Assembly (NCBI GenBank): GCA_009778535.1
Contig: WRJP01000005.1
Coordinates: 1-27,039 of the forward strand
Direction: 5' to 3'
Length of the DNA stretch: 27,039 bases
Source: Propionibacteriaceae bacterium
GTDB lineage: Bacteria > Actinomycetota > Actinomycetes > Propionibacteriales > Propionibacteriaceae
Shown: positions 15,206 through 23,027 of the stretch, piece by piece
How positions within the stretch are numbered: position 1 is the stretch's first letter
Layout: the number at the start of each line of letters is the position of its first letter
Made by a program: the position numbers and the translations under genes
Notes under the pieces: model-generated
Told to the model about the DNA's origin: nothing
What the model saw: only the letters and a program-made list of their open reading frames with translations
The model's database searches: none

Positions 15206-15924
15206 CAGAATCTCCTGGCCAAAAACTCCGGTTGCAGGTAGGGGTTCTGCAATTTTTGCGAAGCCAAACTCGCTTGGCGGCCATGTCCGGAAAGTATTGC
15301 TGCTCCAGCAGGTAAGGTAAGCACCCGATTTATCAAGGTATGTCTCATCTGTTCCATATCTCCGCCTGGAAACTCTGTGTTGCCAATAGAGCCATCGAAA
15401 ACCACATCACCTGTGAAAACCAAATGCGATCTGGTCGGGTTGTCTTTCTCCGATTCGGTCATGATCAGTACACAACCTGGTGTGTGTCCTGGAGCTGGAA
15501 TCAAAGTCAGTTCTATTCCTGCGATTTCTACGCGTCCTGGTTCTCGGGTTGGGAGGAAATGATCATCAAAGTGGCAGACGTTGGCAGGTTCGGAAAACCC
15601 ATCGGGATAGAGCTGGTTGATAAATGGTGCAAGTCCATACGAAAGCCCTGCTAGCGGGTCGGCGAGCAAGTGGCGATCAGCCGAGTGAATCCATGCTGGA
15701 ATTCCATATTCGGCACACACGGTTGCGGCATCTGCAACATGATCTAAATGTCCGTGGGTACAAAGCACTGCGGCGGGGGTCAGTTCGTGTTTGGTGCAAA
15801 GCTGGCTAATGCGGTTTGCAGCTTCCATCCCCGGGTCGATGATAACTGCTTGTTTGGAATCGTCTGCTGCAATGATGTAACAGTTCGCTTGCCAATGGCC
15901 AGATACAAAGCTTGTCAAGAACAC
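15205..15924 (-). CDS. Metallo-beta-lactamase-fold hydrolase (glyoxalase II-like)
   Basis: A 239-residue dinuclear-zinc hydrolase. All metal ligands are visible: THGHLDH (H57, H59, D61, H62), PGHTPG (H147), FTGDVVF (D173) and LSGHGRQ (H214). The domain organisation resembles glyoxalase II or persulfide-dioxygenase-type enzymes, and the same family sits before hisS in mycobacteria. The substrate is unknown. The GTG at 15922-15924 is preceded by a GGTGAGG/GTAGG ribosome site. The gene overlaps hisS by 1 nt, so both are probably expressed together. A promoter would lie in the 95 bp shared with the divergent DUF349 gene. Confidence 0.88.
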   Translation of the reverse strand: MFLTSFVSGHWQANCYIIAADDSKQAVIIDPGMEAANRISQLCTKHELTPAAVLCTHGHLDHVADAATVCAEYGIPAWIHSADRHLLADPLAGLSYGLAPFINQLYPDGFSEPANVCHFDDHFLPTREPGRVEIAGIELTLIPAPGHTPGCVLIMTESEKDNPTRSHLVFTGDVVFDGSIGNTEFPGGDMEQMRHTLINRVLTLPAGAAILSGHGRQASLASQKLQNPYLQPEFLARRF

Positions 15925-15983
15925 GCAAAGTAGCCTACCTCACCTGGTTTTAAGTCCTGCGAACATCTCTAATAGGTGGCGCA

Positions 15984-16013
15984 TTGTCACTTTGGTGAAA
16001 AATTCGGCAAGAT
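15984..16013 (+). promoter_or_regulatory. Candidate leaderless promoter of the DUF349 gene
   Basis: TTGTCA (15984-15989) as -35, an 18-nt spacer and CAAGAT (16008-16013) as -10 place the start of transcription at or next to the ATG at 16020. No Shine-Dalgarno sequence is present upstream, so the message would be leaderless, a common mode in actinobacteria. Confidence 0.45.
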
Positions 16014-16019
16014 GTACCT

Positions 16020-17264
16020 ATGAATCAGACCACAGGTCCAGCTAGTTTTGGCAGAGTCGCTGACGATGGCACCGTTTTTGTGCTTACCAGCGAAGGCGAA
16101 CGCGCAGTTGGTCAAATCCCCGATGCCAGTGCAGAAGAAGCTATGGCTTTTTACGTACGGCGCTTCGAAGCATTGGAAGTTGAGATAGAACTCTTGGATC
16201 GACGCATTGCTGCGGCGGCTTTGTCTCCGGAGGAGGCGCGAAAGTCGGTCAATGCTGTGAAGCGGAATGTTTCCGAGGCCAATGCCGTAGGTGATTTGGA
16301 TTCCCTGATAGCGCGTCTGGATTCTATGCAAGACGTCATTGCTGAACTTGCCGAGGCGCGCAAGGCCGAGCGGGTGGTGCAGCAGCAAGAATCCAAGGCT
16401 GCTAAAGAGAAGATGGTCGAAGAAGCTGAGCTAATCGCTCAAGGTACAGATTGGCGCGGTGGCGTGAACCGGCTGCGTGCTTTGCTGGATGAGTGGAAAA
16501 CTTTGCCGCGCATTGATGCCGCAACTGATGACGCGCTTTGGCACAGTTTCTCGGCGGCGCGGACGACATATACCCGCAAGCGTAAGGCCTACTTCGCTGA
16601 GCAAAACGTCAAGCGGGACGCTTCCAAGGAGTTGAAAGAGCAAATCCTGACCGAGGCTCGCGAATTGGCTAATTCAACTGACTGGGGGCCTACTGCTGGC
16701 GCGTTTAGAGAGTTGATGAACCGGTGGAAGGCTGCTGGAGCTGCGCAACGTGATGTTGACGAAAAACTTTGGGTCGAATTCCGTGCTATTCAGGATGGGT
16801 TCTTTTCGGCGCGCCAAGCCGTTTTCGATTCCCAGGATGCTGAACAGTCGTCAAATCTTGCCCAGAAAGAGGAATTGCTGAAGGCTGCGGAGGCTGAGAT
16901 TCTTCCGGTGAGCGACGTTAATCAGGCTAGAACGCAATTCCAGTCCTTCCTGGCACAATACAACGCGATTGGGAAGGTTCCACGTGAACAAATCCGTGCT
17001 TTCGATGCGCGGGTGAAGAAGATTGAGAGTGCGATCCGTAGCGCTGAAGAAGACGAGTGGCGGCGTACTGACCCCGAGGCTCGCAGTCGCGCCGAAGACA
17101 CGGTTGCGATGTTGAGTGCTGAGATCGACAAGTTGACTCTCAAGGTTGAGAAAGCCCAAGCCCGCGGCGATCAGAAGGCCGCCGAGCGCGCGCAAGAATC
17201 GATCGCCACCTATCAGACCTGGCTCGATCAAGCCAAAACCACCCTGTCTGAGTTCAGCGTCTAG
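16020..17264 (+). CDS. DUF349 repeat coiled-coil protein
   Basis: A 414-residue, highly charged, predominantly helical protein and the only clear plus-strand gene. After an N-terminal segment (GPASFGRVADDGTVFVLTSEG, 6-26) it carries at least three DUF349 repeats of about 70 residues, seen as GTDWRGGVNRLRALLDEWKTLPR (about 143-165), STDWGPTAGAFRELMNRWKAAG (about 219-240) and VNQARTQFQSFLAQYNAIGKVPR (about 300-322), each followed by LWxxF-like helices. The C-terminal region is a coiled coil. The function of this family is unclear. In many actinobacteria a DUF349 gene lies near relA and hisS, which fits the position here. It converges on the TPR gene. Confidence 0.85.
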   Translation: MNQTTGPASFGRVADDGTVFVLTSEGERAVGQIPDASAEEAMAFYVRRFEALEVEIELLDRRIAAAALSPEEARKSVNAVKRNVSEANAVGDLDSLIARLDSMQDVIAELAEARKAERVVQQQESKAAKEKMVEEAELIAQGTDWRGGVNRLRALLDEWKTLPRIDAATDDALWHSFSAARTTYTRKRKAYFAEQNVKRDASKELKEQILTEARELANSTDWGPTAGAFRELMNRWKAAGAAQRDVDEKLWVEFRAIQDGFFSARQAVFDSQDAEQSSNLAQKEELLKAAEAEILPVSDVNQARTQFQSFLAQYNAIGKVPREQIRAFDARVKKIESAIRSAEEDEWRRTDPEARSRAEDTVAMLSAEIDKLTLKVEKAQARGDQKAAERAQESIATYQTWLDQAKTTLSEFSV

Positions 17265-17289
17265 TTGCTCAACGCTCGTCGGTAGAGTA

Positions 17290-17310
17290 GGAGCCTCTGG
17301 CTCCGTTTCG
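17290..17310. terminator. Candidate bidirectional terminator hairpin
   Basis: GGAGCC (17290-17295) and GGCTCC (17299-17304) form a perfect 6-bp stem with a TCT loop, followed on the plus strand by GTTTCG. It sits in the 90-bp gap between the convergent DUF349 and TPR genes, where a two-way terminator is expected. The T-run is only three bases. Confidence 0.5.
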
Positions 17311-17354
17311 ACACCACGAGCTACTACGCTAGCCACAGAACCTACACTCAGGCA

Positions 17355-20189
17355 TCACTCACGGAGCTGGGAACGCACTTCGTTTGCTTCGATGATGCGA
17401 CCTAACTCCTCTAGGGTGTCCCCCAACCTCAAGATGATGGCATTTTGTAGATCAAGTGCTTCTTCGCGATCGGATTCTTTAACAAGTTCCAATGCACCAA
17501 ACATCACAGGAACGGCCTCTTGACTTTGTTCTAACTCATCTTTGGTGATTTGCGCGGCAAAAAACTCTGCCCGAGCGGCAGAAAATGGATCGTCACTAGA
17601 TTTGAAGGCATCCGAAGCAGTCAGAAACGCGGCAACCGCTAGTCCGTACTGATTCAGCGCTGCATGTCCACGAGCTTTTGAATCCAGCATGTCGGCCACA
17701 AACCAAGGCTGATCATCTGCGGTAGCAATAGCTAAAGCTTGATCAAAATCGGCCAGACCTGCCTCGTTCTCGCTGCGGCACCTAACGTCTCCCCTAGCTT
17801 CTAGCAGACGCAGCAGCAGCGGGTTAGATTCGTTTTCTACCAGCAGTTCGATTCCCTTGGTCAACGCGGTTTCAGCGTCTTCATATTCTTCAAAATCGCG
17901 GAAAATTCTGCCCAGACGTAATAACTCTCCGGCAGCGTCGACATTTTGCTCAGCTTCCTCATACAGCTCGGCGGCATCAGAAAAACAAGTCACAGCATTG
18001 CCATAACGCTCAAAGTCGAAGTAGGCGCGCCCAAGCCAACTAAGCGTCTCAGCGCGTTCACCAGGGGCAGTGTCATTTTCCAACTCTGCGTTGTTCACTT
18101 CGGTAAACAACTCCACAGCTTCCATTGGATGCCCACTGGCCATCATTGCCTGTGCCAGACCGAAGGTAAGTCCAATATGACCAGAGCCTTCGCTTACCAG
18201 CTCAGCTTCCCTAATCGCGTACTGGTATCTGGTAACTGCTTCAGCAGGGCGCTCAGCGTCAAGTAACAGTCGTCCCGCCAACCCGGCGGCGCTAGCCGTC
18301 GAGCCATGAAAACGCAGCGTGGCATTGATTCGGGTGGCTTCATCGGCATCACTAACACCGTTCTCATACAGTTCAGCAGCTCCATAGAAACGGGCTCTGG
18401 TTCGCAGTGTGGCTGCCCGCAATCCATCTGGCAAATCCTGTTCCAACAAGTCGCCGCATGCCGCGACAGCCTCATCCCACGAACTCGCCGGAGAACTGGC
18501 AAAGGTCAGCAAGGCTTCGGAATGCAAATCTGTATCAAGAACTGAGTTCTCAACTGCCTTACGAACCAAGTCGCAAGCAAATTCATACTCCTGCTCGTCG
18601 GCTGGCCCGCGCCCAAAAAGCTCAGCTGCAAGCGTCAACTGCACAATCGCTAGCTCTACCCCGGGCGGCTGATCCCAGGTCTTTACTATCTGGTGCAACT
18701 TGTCAAGATCAGCGTCTTCAATCTTTCCAAACAGCGCCAAACCCATTCTTTCTTGTACGTCGGCATTCAGCGTCTGGCCATTAGCCCGCAAGAGTTCAAT
18801 ACGGTTTGCCAGTGCCGAGCGCGCCTCGTCATACTGTTCGAGCTCAGTCAAACCGCTCGCGATCAGGCCGAATGCTTTGATGCGCTGCTCATTAGACGCG
18901 GCTGACTCCAACACTTTTTGCCCAGCCATTACAGCTTCTTGCGGCATACCCGACACTTTGTAAGTGATAGCCAGTCGTAGCCACTCGGCAGCAGTTGTTG
19001 GCTCGGTAAGTGCCGGCGGTGGGGCGGCAAGGAACGAATCGGAATGGATTGGGACATCGTAATGCTCTGCAAGTAAAGCCTTGGCTGCTGCGATCTTGCT
19101 TGAAACGTAATCATTTTGATTGCGGGCATCGAAAGCTGCCGCGATCTTCGCTGCGGCCTCCCAGACAGCAGGTTCTAGCTGTGCGACAGTCCACGGCGTA
19201 TCGCGGGGCGGGAAGAACACGTCCAAGTCTTCGCTGCTGGCACCGCGTACGATTTGATCACCGTGACCGGCATTGATTACGGCTAGGAGTACCACACCGA
19301 TAGCTAGCAGCAGGCTAAAATGGCCGCCTATATCCAGCGGGTCATGCGCTAACCATCGGATGTGCCGCTCAACCATGGCTAAACCGCGAGCCTCGTTTCC
19401 GGTTATGGCACAAAACTCAATGTTGTTGGCGACAATCCCAATCCGATCTGGGTTATCTCTTGACATCCGGTAACTGCGGGAATGGTCTACGCGTGCATCT
19501 TCCAGTCGTCCGACGCGAAGCTTTGCTACCAAAGTCGCACCCAATGCGCCTTCGGGCTCTTCAGCACAGGAAAAACCACCTTCGACGATTTCATCAACTA
19601 TTCGCAGCGCATCGGCTTCTTCTCCCAACTCAAAAGCGAACTCCGCCATATTGCCACGGCCACAAGCGTCACAATGGCTGTGCGAATCTTGGGGGGTTGC
19701 AGCTAACAGTGTGCGTAACTGCTTTGCCTCCTCGATTTGACCAGTACGCCAAAGATGCTCAAAACGCGCTGTATAAACCCCACTGAGCCCTAATCCTGCC
19801 TTGCGGTAATGCGATTCCATATCTGCGAGAATTTCTTTGATCTGGGTCAGATCAAAGACCGGATTGCGAGTCAAAGCTCCTGCCATCCACTTGAACTGCC
19901 ACAAAAGATCAGCCGCCCCGTCGACAGGTTCAGCCGGGAAACGCCGCGGATCTGAGTCGTATTTTGCTAGACACCAGGCAAAACTGGAGAGCATCGCGTC
20001 GTTATCTCCGGTTTGGGAAGCGCTGGCAGTTAGGCGCATCCGAGCTTGATATTCCAATTCTTCGTCGCCGATTTCTTGCGCCAAAGCTATCGCCCGCTCG
20101 ACCAATTGGCGCTCCTGCGGGCTCCAATACATTTGGTCAATCTGCTCAAACAGGTCTTTGATCTCAGCCTTTATTTTTCTGTTGCTCAT
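17355..20189 (-). CDS. Large tetratricopeptide-repeat protein partnered with HSP90
   Basis: A 944-residue, acidic, almost wholly helical TPR-like solenoid. TPR-type units are clearest in the C-terminal half, for example AETLSWLGRAYFDFERYGNAVTCF, GELLRLGRIFRDFEEYEDAETAL and DSKARGHAALNQYGLAVAAF. The N-terminal half is more divergent and contains an HSHCDACG segment (about 170-177), a possible metal site. No signal peptide, membrane segment or enzymatic domain is seen, so it is likely a cytoplasmic scaffold or co-chaperone. The start is the ATG at 20187-20189, overlapping the HSP90 stop in ATGA with AAAGGA 6 nt upstream; the longer reading from 20219 is rejected. Role as partner of the HSP90 protein is inferred from coupling and from known eukaryotic Hsp90-TPR interactions. 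Confidence 0.85.
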   Translation of the reverse strand: MSNRKIKAEIKDLFEQIDQMYWSPQERQLVERAIALAQEIGDEELEYQARMRLTASASQTGDNDAMLSSFAWCLAKYDSDPRRFPAEPVDGAADLLWQFKWMAGALTRNPVFDLTQIKEILADMESHYRKAGLGLSGVYTARFEHLWRTGQIEEAKQLRTLLAATPQDSHSHCDACGRGNMAEFAFELGEEADALRIVDEIVEGGFSCAEEPEGALGATLVAKLRVGRLEDARVDHSRSYRMSRDNPDRIGIVANNIEFCAITGNEARGLAMVERHIRWLAHDPLDIGGHFSLLLAIGVVLLAVINAGHGDQIVRGASSEDLDVFFPPRDTPWTVAQLEPAVWEAAAKIAAAFDARNQNDYVSSKIAAAKALLAEHYDVPIHSDSFLAAPPPALTEPTTAAEWLRLAITYKVSGMPQEAVMAGQKVLESAASNEQRIKAFGLIASGLTELEQYDEARSALANRIELLRANGQTLNADVQERMGLALFGKIEDADLDKLHQIVKTWDQPPGVELAIVQLTLAAELFGRGPADEQEYEFACDLVRKAVENSVLDTDLHSEALLTFASSPASSWDEAVAACGDLLEQDLPDGLRAATLRTRARFYGAAELYENGVSDADEATRINATLRFHGSTASAAGLAGRLLLDAERPAEAVTRYQYAIREAELVSEGSGHIGLTFGLAQAMMASGHPMEAVELFTEVNNAELENDTAPGERAETLSWLGRAYFDFERYGNAVTCFSDAAELYEEAEQNVDAAGELLRLGRIFRDFEEYEDAETALTKGIELLVENESNPLLLRLLEARGDVRCRSENEAGLADFDQALAIATADDQPWFVADMLDSKARGHAALNQYGLAVAAFLTASDAFKSSDDPFSAARAEFFAAQITKDELEQSQEAVPVMFGALELVKESDREEALDLQNAIILRLGDTLEELGRIIEANEVRSQLRE

Positions 20190-22045
20190 TGAGATTCCTT
20201 TGGGTGTAGCGATGTCCAAACATCGTGATTTTCAATGGCCGCGCTCAGGTCAACACGCAGCGTTATCAGGTCGGTCAGCGCCGAATAGAGTAGTTTCCGG
20301 TCTTGGAAGTTAAGAGGTCTATGACCGGCAAGTTGAGATTGTACATAGAGAACCTGCATACATGAAAGAAAGACTTCTTGATCGTCGAGGTGAGCAAGCA
20401 GCCGCACCAGCGGATTGCCCCAGTTCAGGCACAGTCTTGCCGAATAGTCTCCAGCAGTTCTGCTGGCAGCCGTCATCTGTTCGTCAATCTGTGACAGTAC
20501 TTTGCTCCACAACCGACCTGTTGTTTTTGTACCTTTGATGCGATCTAAATGCCTAAATAACTCTGGGTCAGCTACATAAAGAGCCGGGGTCTCGGGCTGG
20601 TCCATGATACGAACGACAACCTGACATTCACGCCCTTCCAAGGCCGTTGTGGCTCGTTCTTCCAACGCAACGACGGTAGAACGATCATCCAGCGGCGGCG
20701 GGTCAAGGTGATCAAGCATCGCAAGCGTATTGACTCGTTCCACGCTCACGTCATACTTGCCAGGCAGCAAGCGAATCAGGTCTGCGTCATAAACGTAGCC
20801 GCCGTTGACCAAAGGCATGTCCTCGCGGGCAATTGCAACAACCTGGGCATATTCTGCATCTGTGTTGGTGTAGTGGATAGTTTTGTGTTCGCTGGTCAGT
20901 CTTTCAATACTCATCCGGCCTTGGGATGTTTCCACCGACAAGAACCGCAGCACGAATTCAGCCAGTTCTTCGTCATGCAATACCAACTGTTTGAGCGCGG
21001 TTTCATGCACAGCAAGGAATTGCCCCAATCTGCGCGGGTCTGAAACCGTCAACTCCACCAGCCAACGCCGGATCGCTGCACCTAATTCTTCCCGAGTGTG
21101 TTCCAGCCGGAAATCTTCGACGATGCCTTCACGGGAGGCGGTTGGACTCAGATCGGTGGAGTCGATGACTGCTCGTACGAAAAAAGCCCAGTCGGGAAGT
21201 ATGGCGTCAGCGTTTTCGGAAAGCAGCATTCGACCCAGATAGACGCGATTGGCTTGCCTGGCGTTAGGCGGGGGCGAGAACGGCAGCACAAAGGCTTTGC
21301 CCCTGGTTCCAGTTCCGGCGGCAGAAATATCGATCACATCTAGGGGTCTAGCTCCCAAGAACTCTGTCCCAAAACCCAGCAGGTCTTCAGGGGTTGGGTC
21401 GGTGTGCAAGAAGACGGGGTCGGTGTTGATCTGTTGTACGTCATGGGGTAGATCGACCAGAATCGGCACTGGCAGAAATTGTCCGAAGTCTGTTGCTAGC
21501 CGCACTACAGCCGATTGCGAGAGCAGTTCTTTCGCATCGAAACGCGGGGCCAGAAATACACTGGTGCCAATGGGAATATCGTCGGTTAATTCTCGTACTT
21601 GAAAGGTGCCGTCACAATCGCCAATCCATTCCACTGCCGGGCTGTCTTTGGCGCTGCGGGTGGTGATGCGAATTGTGTCTGCCACCATGAAACAACTCAA
21701 CAAGCCAATTCCAAACTGACCGAGATAATCGCGGCGCGGCAAGTCTAAAAAGTCTCGCTTTGAGGTGCGCCCGACGGTGGCGAGCAACTCGCCAACTTCG
21801 GCTTCGGTCAGCCCTATCCCTTCGTCATAAATACTGAACTCGTCGCGTTGTTCGTTTATTGGAAAGATTCGGATTGCCCAAACCGTGGTGGGGTCATCGG
21901 CATATTCACGTCTTGCGGTTATGGCATCGACACCGTTTTGCAGCAATTCACGCAGATAGACGCGCGGGCTGGAGTAAATGTGCCGACTGAGCAGATCGAC
22001 GACACCGCGCAGGTCAACTTGAAACGGGCGAGAGTTTGCTGGCAT
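20186..22045 (-). CDS. HSP90-family ATPase (HtpG-related)
   Basis: A 619-residue molecular chaperone-type ATPase. The GHKL nucleotide-binding domain has LRELLQNGVDAI (31-42; E33 and N37), YDEGIGL (73-79), the lid motif GQFGIGLLSCFMVAD (109-123) and IGTSVFL (159-165). The middle domain contains RVYLGRMLLSENADAILPDW (267-286) and the catalytic-loop sequence TASREGI (302-308, R305), equivalent to the NVSRE of HtpG. The C-terminal dimerisation part includes LCLNWGNPLVRLL (538-550). Sequence identity to HtpG is visibly lower than between typical HtpG proteins, so it belongs to the actinobacterial HSP90-family group and not to canonical htpG. There is no C-terminal MEEVD. Clients are unknown. It is coupled to the TPR gene. 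Confidence 0.92.
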   Translation of the reverse strand: MPANSRPFQVDLRGVVDLLSRHIYSSPRVYLRELLQNGVDAITARREYADDPTTVWAIRIFPINEQRDEFSIYDEGIGLTEAEVGELLATVGRTSKRDFLDLPRRDYLGQFGIGLLSCFMVADTIRITTRSAKDSPAVEWIGDCDGTFQVRELTDDIPIGTSVFLAPRFDAKELLSQSAVVRLATDFGQFLPVPILVDLPHDVQQINTDPVFLHTDPTPEDLLGFGTEFLGARPLDVIDISAAGTGTRGKAFVLPFSPPPNARQANRVYLGRMLLSENADAILPDWAFFVRAVIDSTDLSPTASREGIVEDFRLEHTREELGAAIRRWLVELTVSDPRRLGQFLAVHETALKQLVLHDEELAEFVLRFLSVETSQGRMSIERLTSEHKTIHYTNTDAEYAQVVAIAREDMPLVNGGYVYDADLIRLLPGKYDVSVERVNTLAMLDHLDPPPLDDRSTVVALEERATTALEGRECQVVVRIMDQPETPALYVADPELFRHLDRIKGTKTTGRLWSKVLSQIDEQMTAASRTAGDYSARLCLNWGNPLVRLLAHLDDQEVFLSCMQVLYVQSQLAGHRPLNFQDRKLLYSALTDLITLRVDLSAAIENHDVWTSLHPKESQ

Positions 22046-22069
22046 GAATGGAATTCCTAGTTTGTGAAG

Positions 22070-22075
22070 ACTATA
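22070..22075 (-). promoter_or_regulatory. Candidate -10 of the HSP90/TPR operon
   Basis: On the minus strand TATAGT (22070-22075) lies about 25 nt upstream of the HSP90 ATG, which also has an AGGA ribosome site. The matching -35 region is weak (GAAAGT at 17 nt), so an activator or alternative sigma factor is possible. No HrcA CIRCE or HspR HAIR element was recognised. Confidence 0.45.
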
Positions 22076-22101
22076 CCTTTAGCTTATCGGAGACTTTCAG
22101 G

Positions 22102-22121
22102 TCACTGCCCAGATGCAGTGA
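22102..22121. repeat. 7-bp inverted repeat upstream of HSP90 gene
   Basis: TCACTGC (22102-22108) and GCAGTGA (22115-22121) form perfect arms around a 6-bp loop. It lies between the stop of the small membrane protein gene and the HSP90 -10 element, so it may be a regulator site or a transcript end. There is no following U-run. Confidence 0.45.
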
Positions 22122-22147
22122 TGTTGGGCGTGTGCGCGAGAGCAATC

Positions 22148-22348
22148 TCAACGCAGCAGGGTGTACATCCAATATCCGTATGCTGTTAGCGCAGCCAAGG
22201 CGACGACGAATACCGCCAAGGTTATCCAACGTTGCCGCTTCTTTTTCTTTGTGGACAACACGTTGACCGGACTCCACTCCCCGATGCCAGGGATTACTCG
22301 CGGCGGGGAGCCCTCATTGAGGTTGAGGTTCGAGTTGAGTCCTTCCAT
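22148..22348 (-). CDS. Small single-pass membrane protein
   Basis: A 66-residue protein with a polar N-terminus, a basic stretch KKKKRQR (34-40) and one C-terminal hydrophobic helix (WITLAVFVVALAALTAYGYWMY). This resembles a type II or tail-anchored protein with the N-terminus inside. No family is recognised. The ATG at 22346-22348 has no ribosome site but lies 7 nt after a TAAACT element, consistent with a leaderless message. It is transcribed toward the HSP90 gene but ends 100 bp before it. A link between the two is not established. Confidence 0.6.
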   Translation of the reverse strand: MEGLNSNLNLNEGSPPRVIPGIGEWSPVNVLSTKKKKRQRWITLAVFVVALAALTAYGYWMYTLLR

Positions 22349-22355
22349 GGGGAAA

Positions 22356-22361
22356 AGTTTA
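22356..22361 (-). promoter_or_regulatory. Candidate leaderless -10 of the small membrane protein
   Basis: TAAACT on the minus strand (22356-22361) fits the actinobacterial TANNNT -10 consensus and ends 7 nt before the ATG at 22346-22348. No clear -35 is present. Confidence 0.4.
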
Positions 22362-22444
22362 CTTCATCAAGCTAGCGGCATGTTGGCACCGTGCCTTCGT
22401 GAGTGAGGCTGGTGCAACGCTCGCAGTATGCGGACACGAGCATG

Positions 22445-22948
22445 TCAGTCCAGACACGAAAGGGCATGTTCACGCATTTGCGCACCGTATAGTATTTCTT
22501 CAAAGTGCCAAGAGCGCGTATTTGATCCAACTCCCCAGTTGTTTTCAATCAGTATTGGCCGTATGAAAGTGCCATAATCTCGAAATGACCAGGTGAGAGT
22601 GACATCTTTTGGATGTTGGTCATTTGCGCCTTCAACACCATCAATAGCACCTGTTATCTTTGCTGCGACAACCGAAAAATACGTAGCCGCAACCTTTGTC
22701 GTTTTCACAACTTCACCACCATATAGCGAATCATTTTGATGATCGACCAGCTGTATTTCGTCTTCAGTTAAGGCTGTGCATTCCAACAACGGTGGATTAT
22801 CTGTCGGGGCAGGTGTTAGTACGGTGTCGCGCCCTTTCAACGTGGGATTTCGGGTGAGCGGAACGGTACCCACTTGGGTACATCCGGCAGCAAACATCAT
22901 TAGCACAACGCCGCAGACAACTGTATTCAAAATTCGCACAGTCGGCAT
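22445..22948 (-). CDS. Putative lipoprotein, function unknown
   Basis: About 167 residues beginning at ATG 22946-22948. An N-terminal hydrophobic stretch (LNTVVCGVVLMMFAAGC) ends in a lipobox-like FAAGC, so secretion with lipid modification of the cysteine near residue 23 is likely. The mature part is polar, contains DVTLTWSFRDYGTF and has two further cysteines (LLECTAL and the C-terminal LSCLD) that may form a disulfide. No family is recognised. The ribosome site AGAGAGG abuts the ATG; a GTG three codons later (22937-22939) is better spaced and gives the same lipobox, so that start is an alternative. A longer reading from 23014 would hide the signal sequence inside the protein. The gene is 79 bp after nudC, probably its own transcription unit. 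Confidence 0.7.
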   Translation of the reverse strand: MPTVRILNTVVCGVVLMMFAAGCTQVGTVPLTRNPTLKGRDTVLTPAPTDNPPLLECTALTEDEIQLVDHQNDSLYGGEVVKTTKVAATYFSVVAAKITGAIDGVEGANDQHPKDVTLTWSFRDYGTFIRPILIENNWGVGSNTRSWHFEEILYGAQMREHALSCLD

Positions 22949-23027
22949 CCTCTCTGTGTTGCGTATTTCAAGTATGTCATGCCACGAAAGGGGATGCAGT
23001 GCGTCCAATGGCAAGAAAGATCAACAC

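Noticed and set aside
20189..20219. Longer N-terminus for the TPR protein (start at 20219)
   Set aside because: The ATG at 20189 has AAAGGA at ideal spacing and forms the ATGA overlap; the extra 10 codons lie inside the HSP90 gene.
22071..22277. 68-residue minus-strand frame overlapping the small membrane gene
   Set aside because: Out of frame with the KKKKRQR-transmembrane protein and runs through the HSP90 promoter dyad; no supporting start signal.
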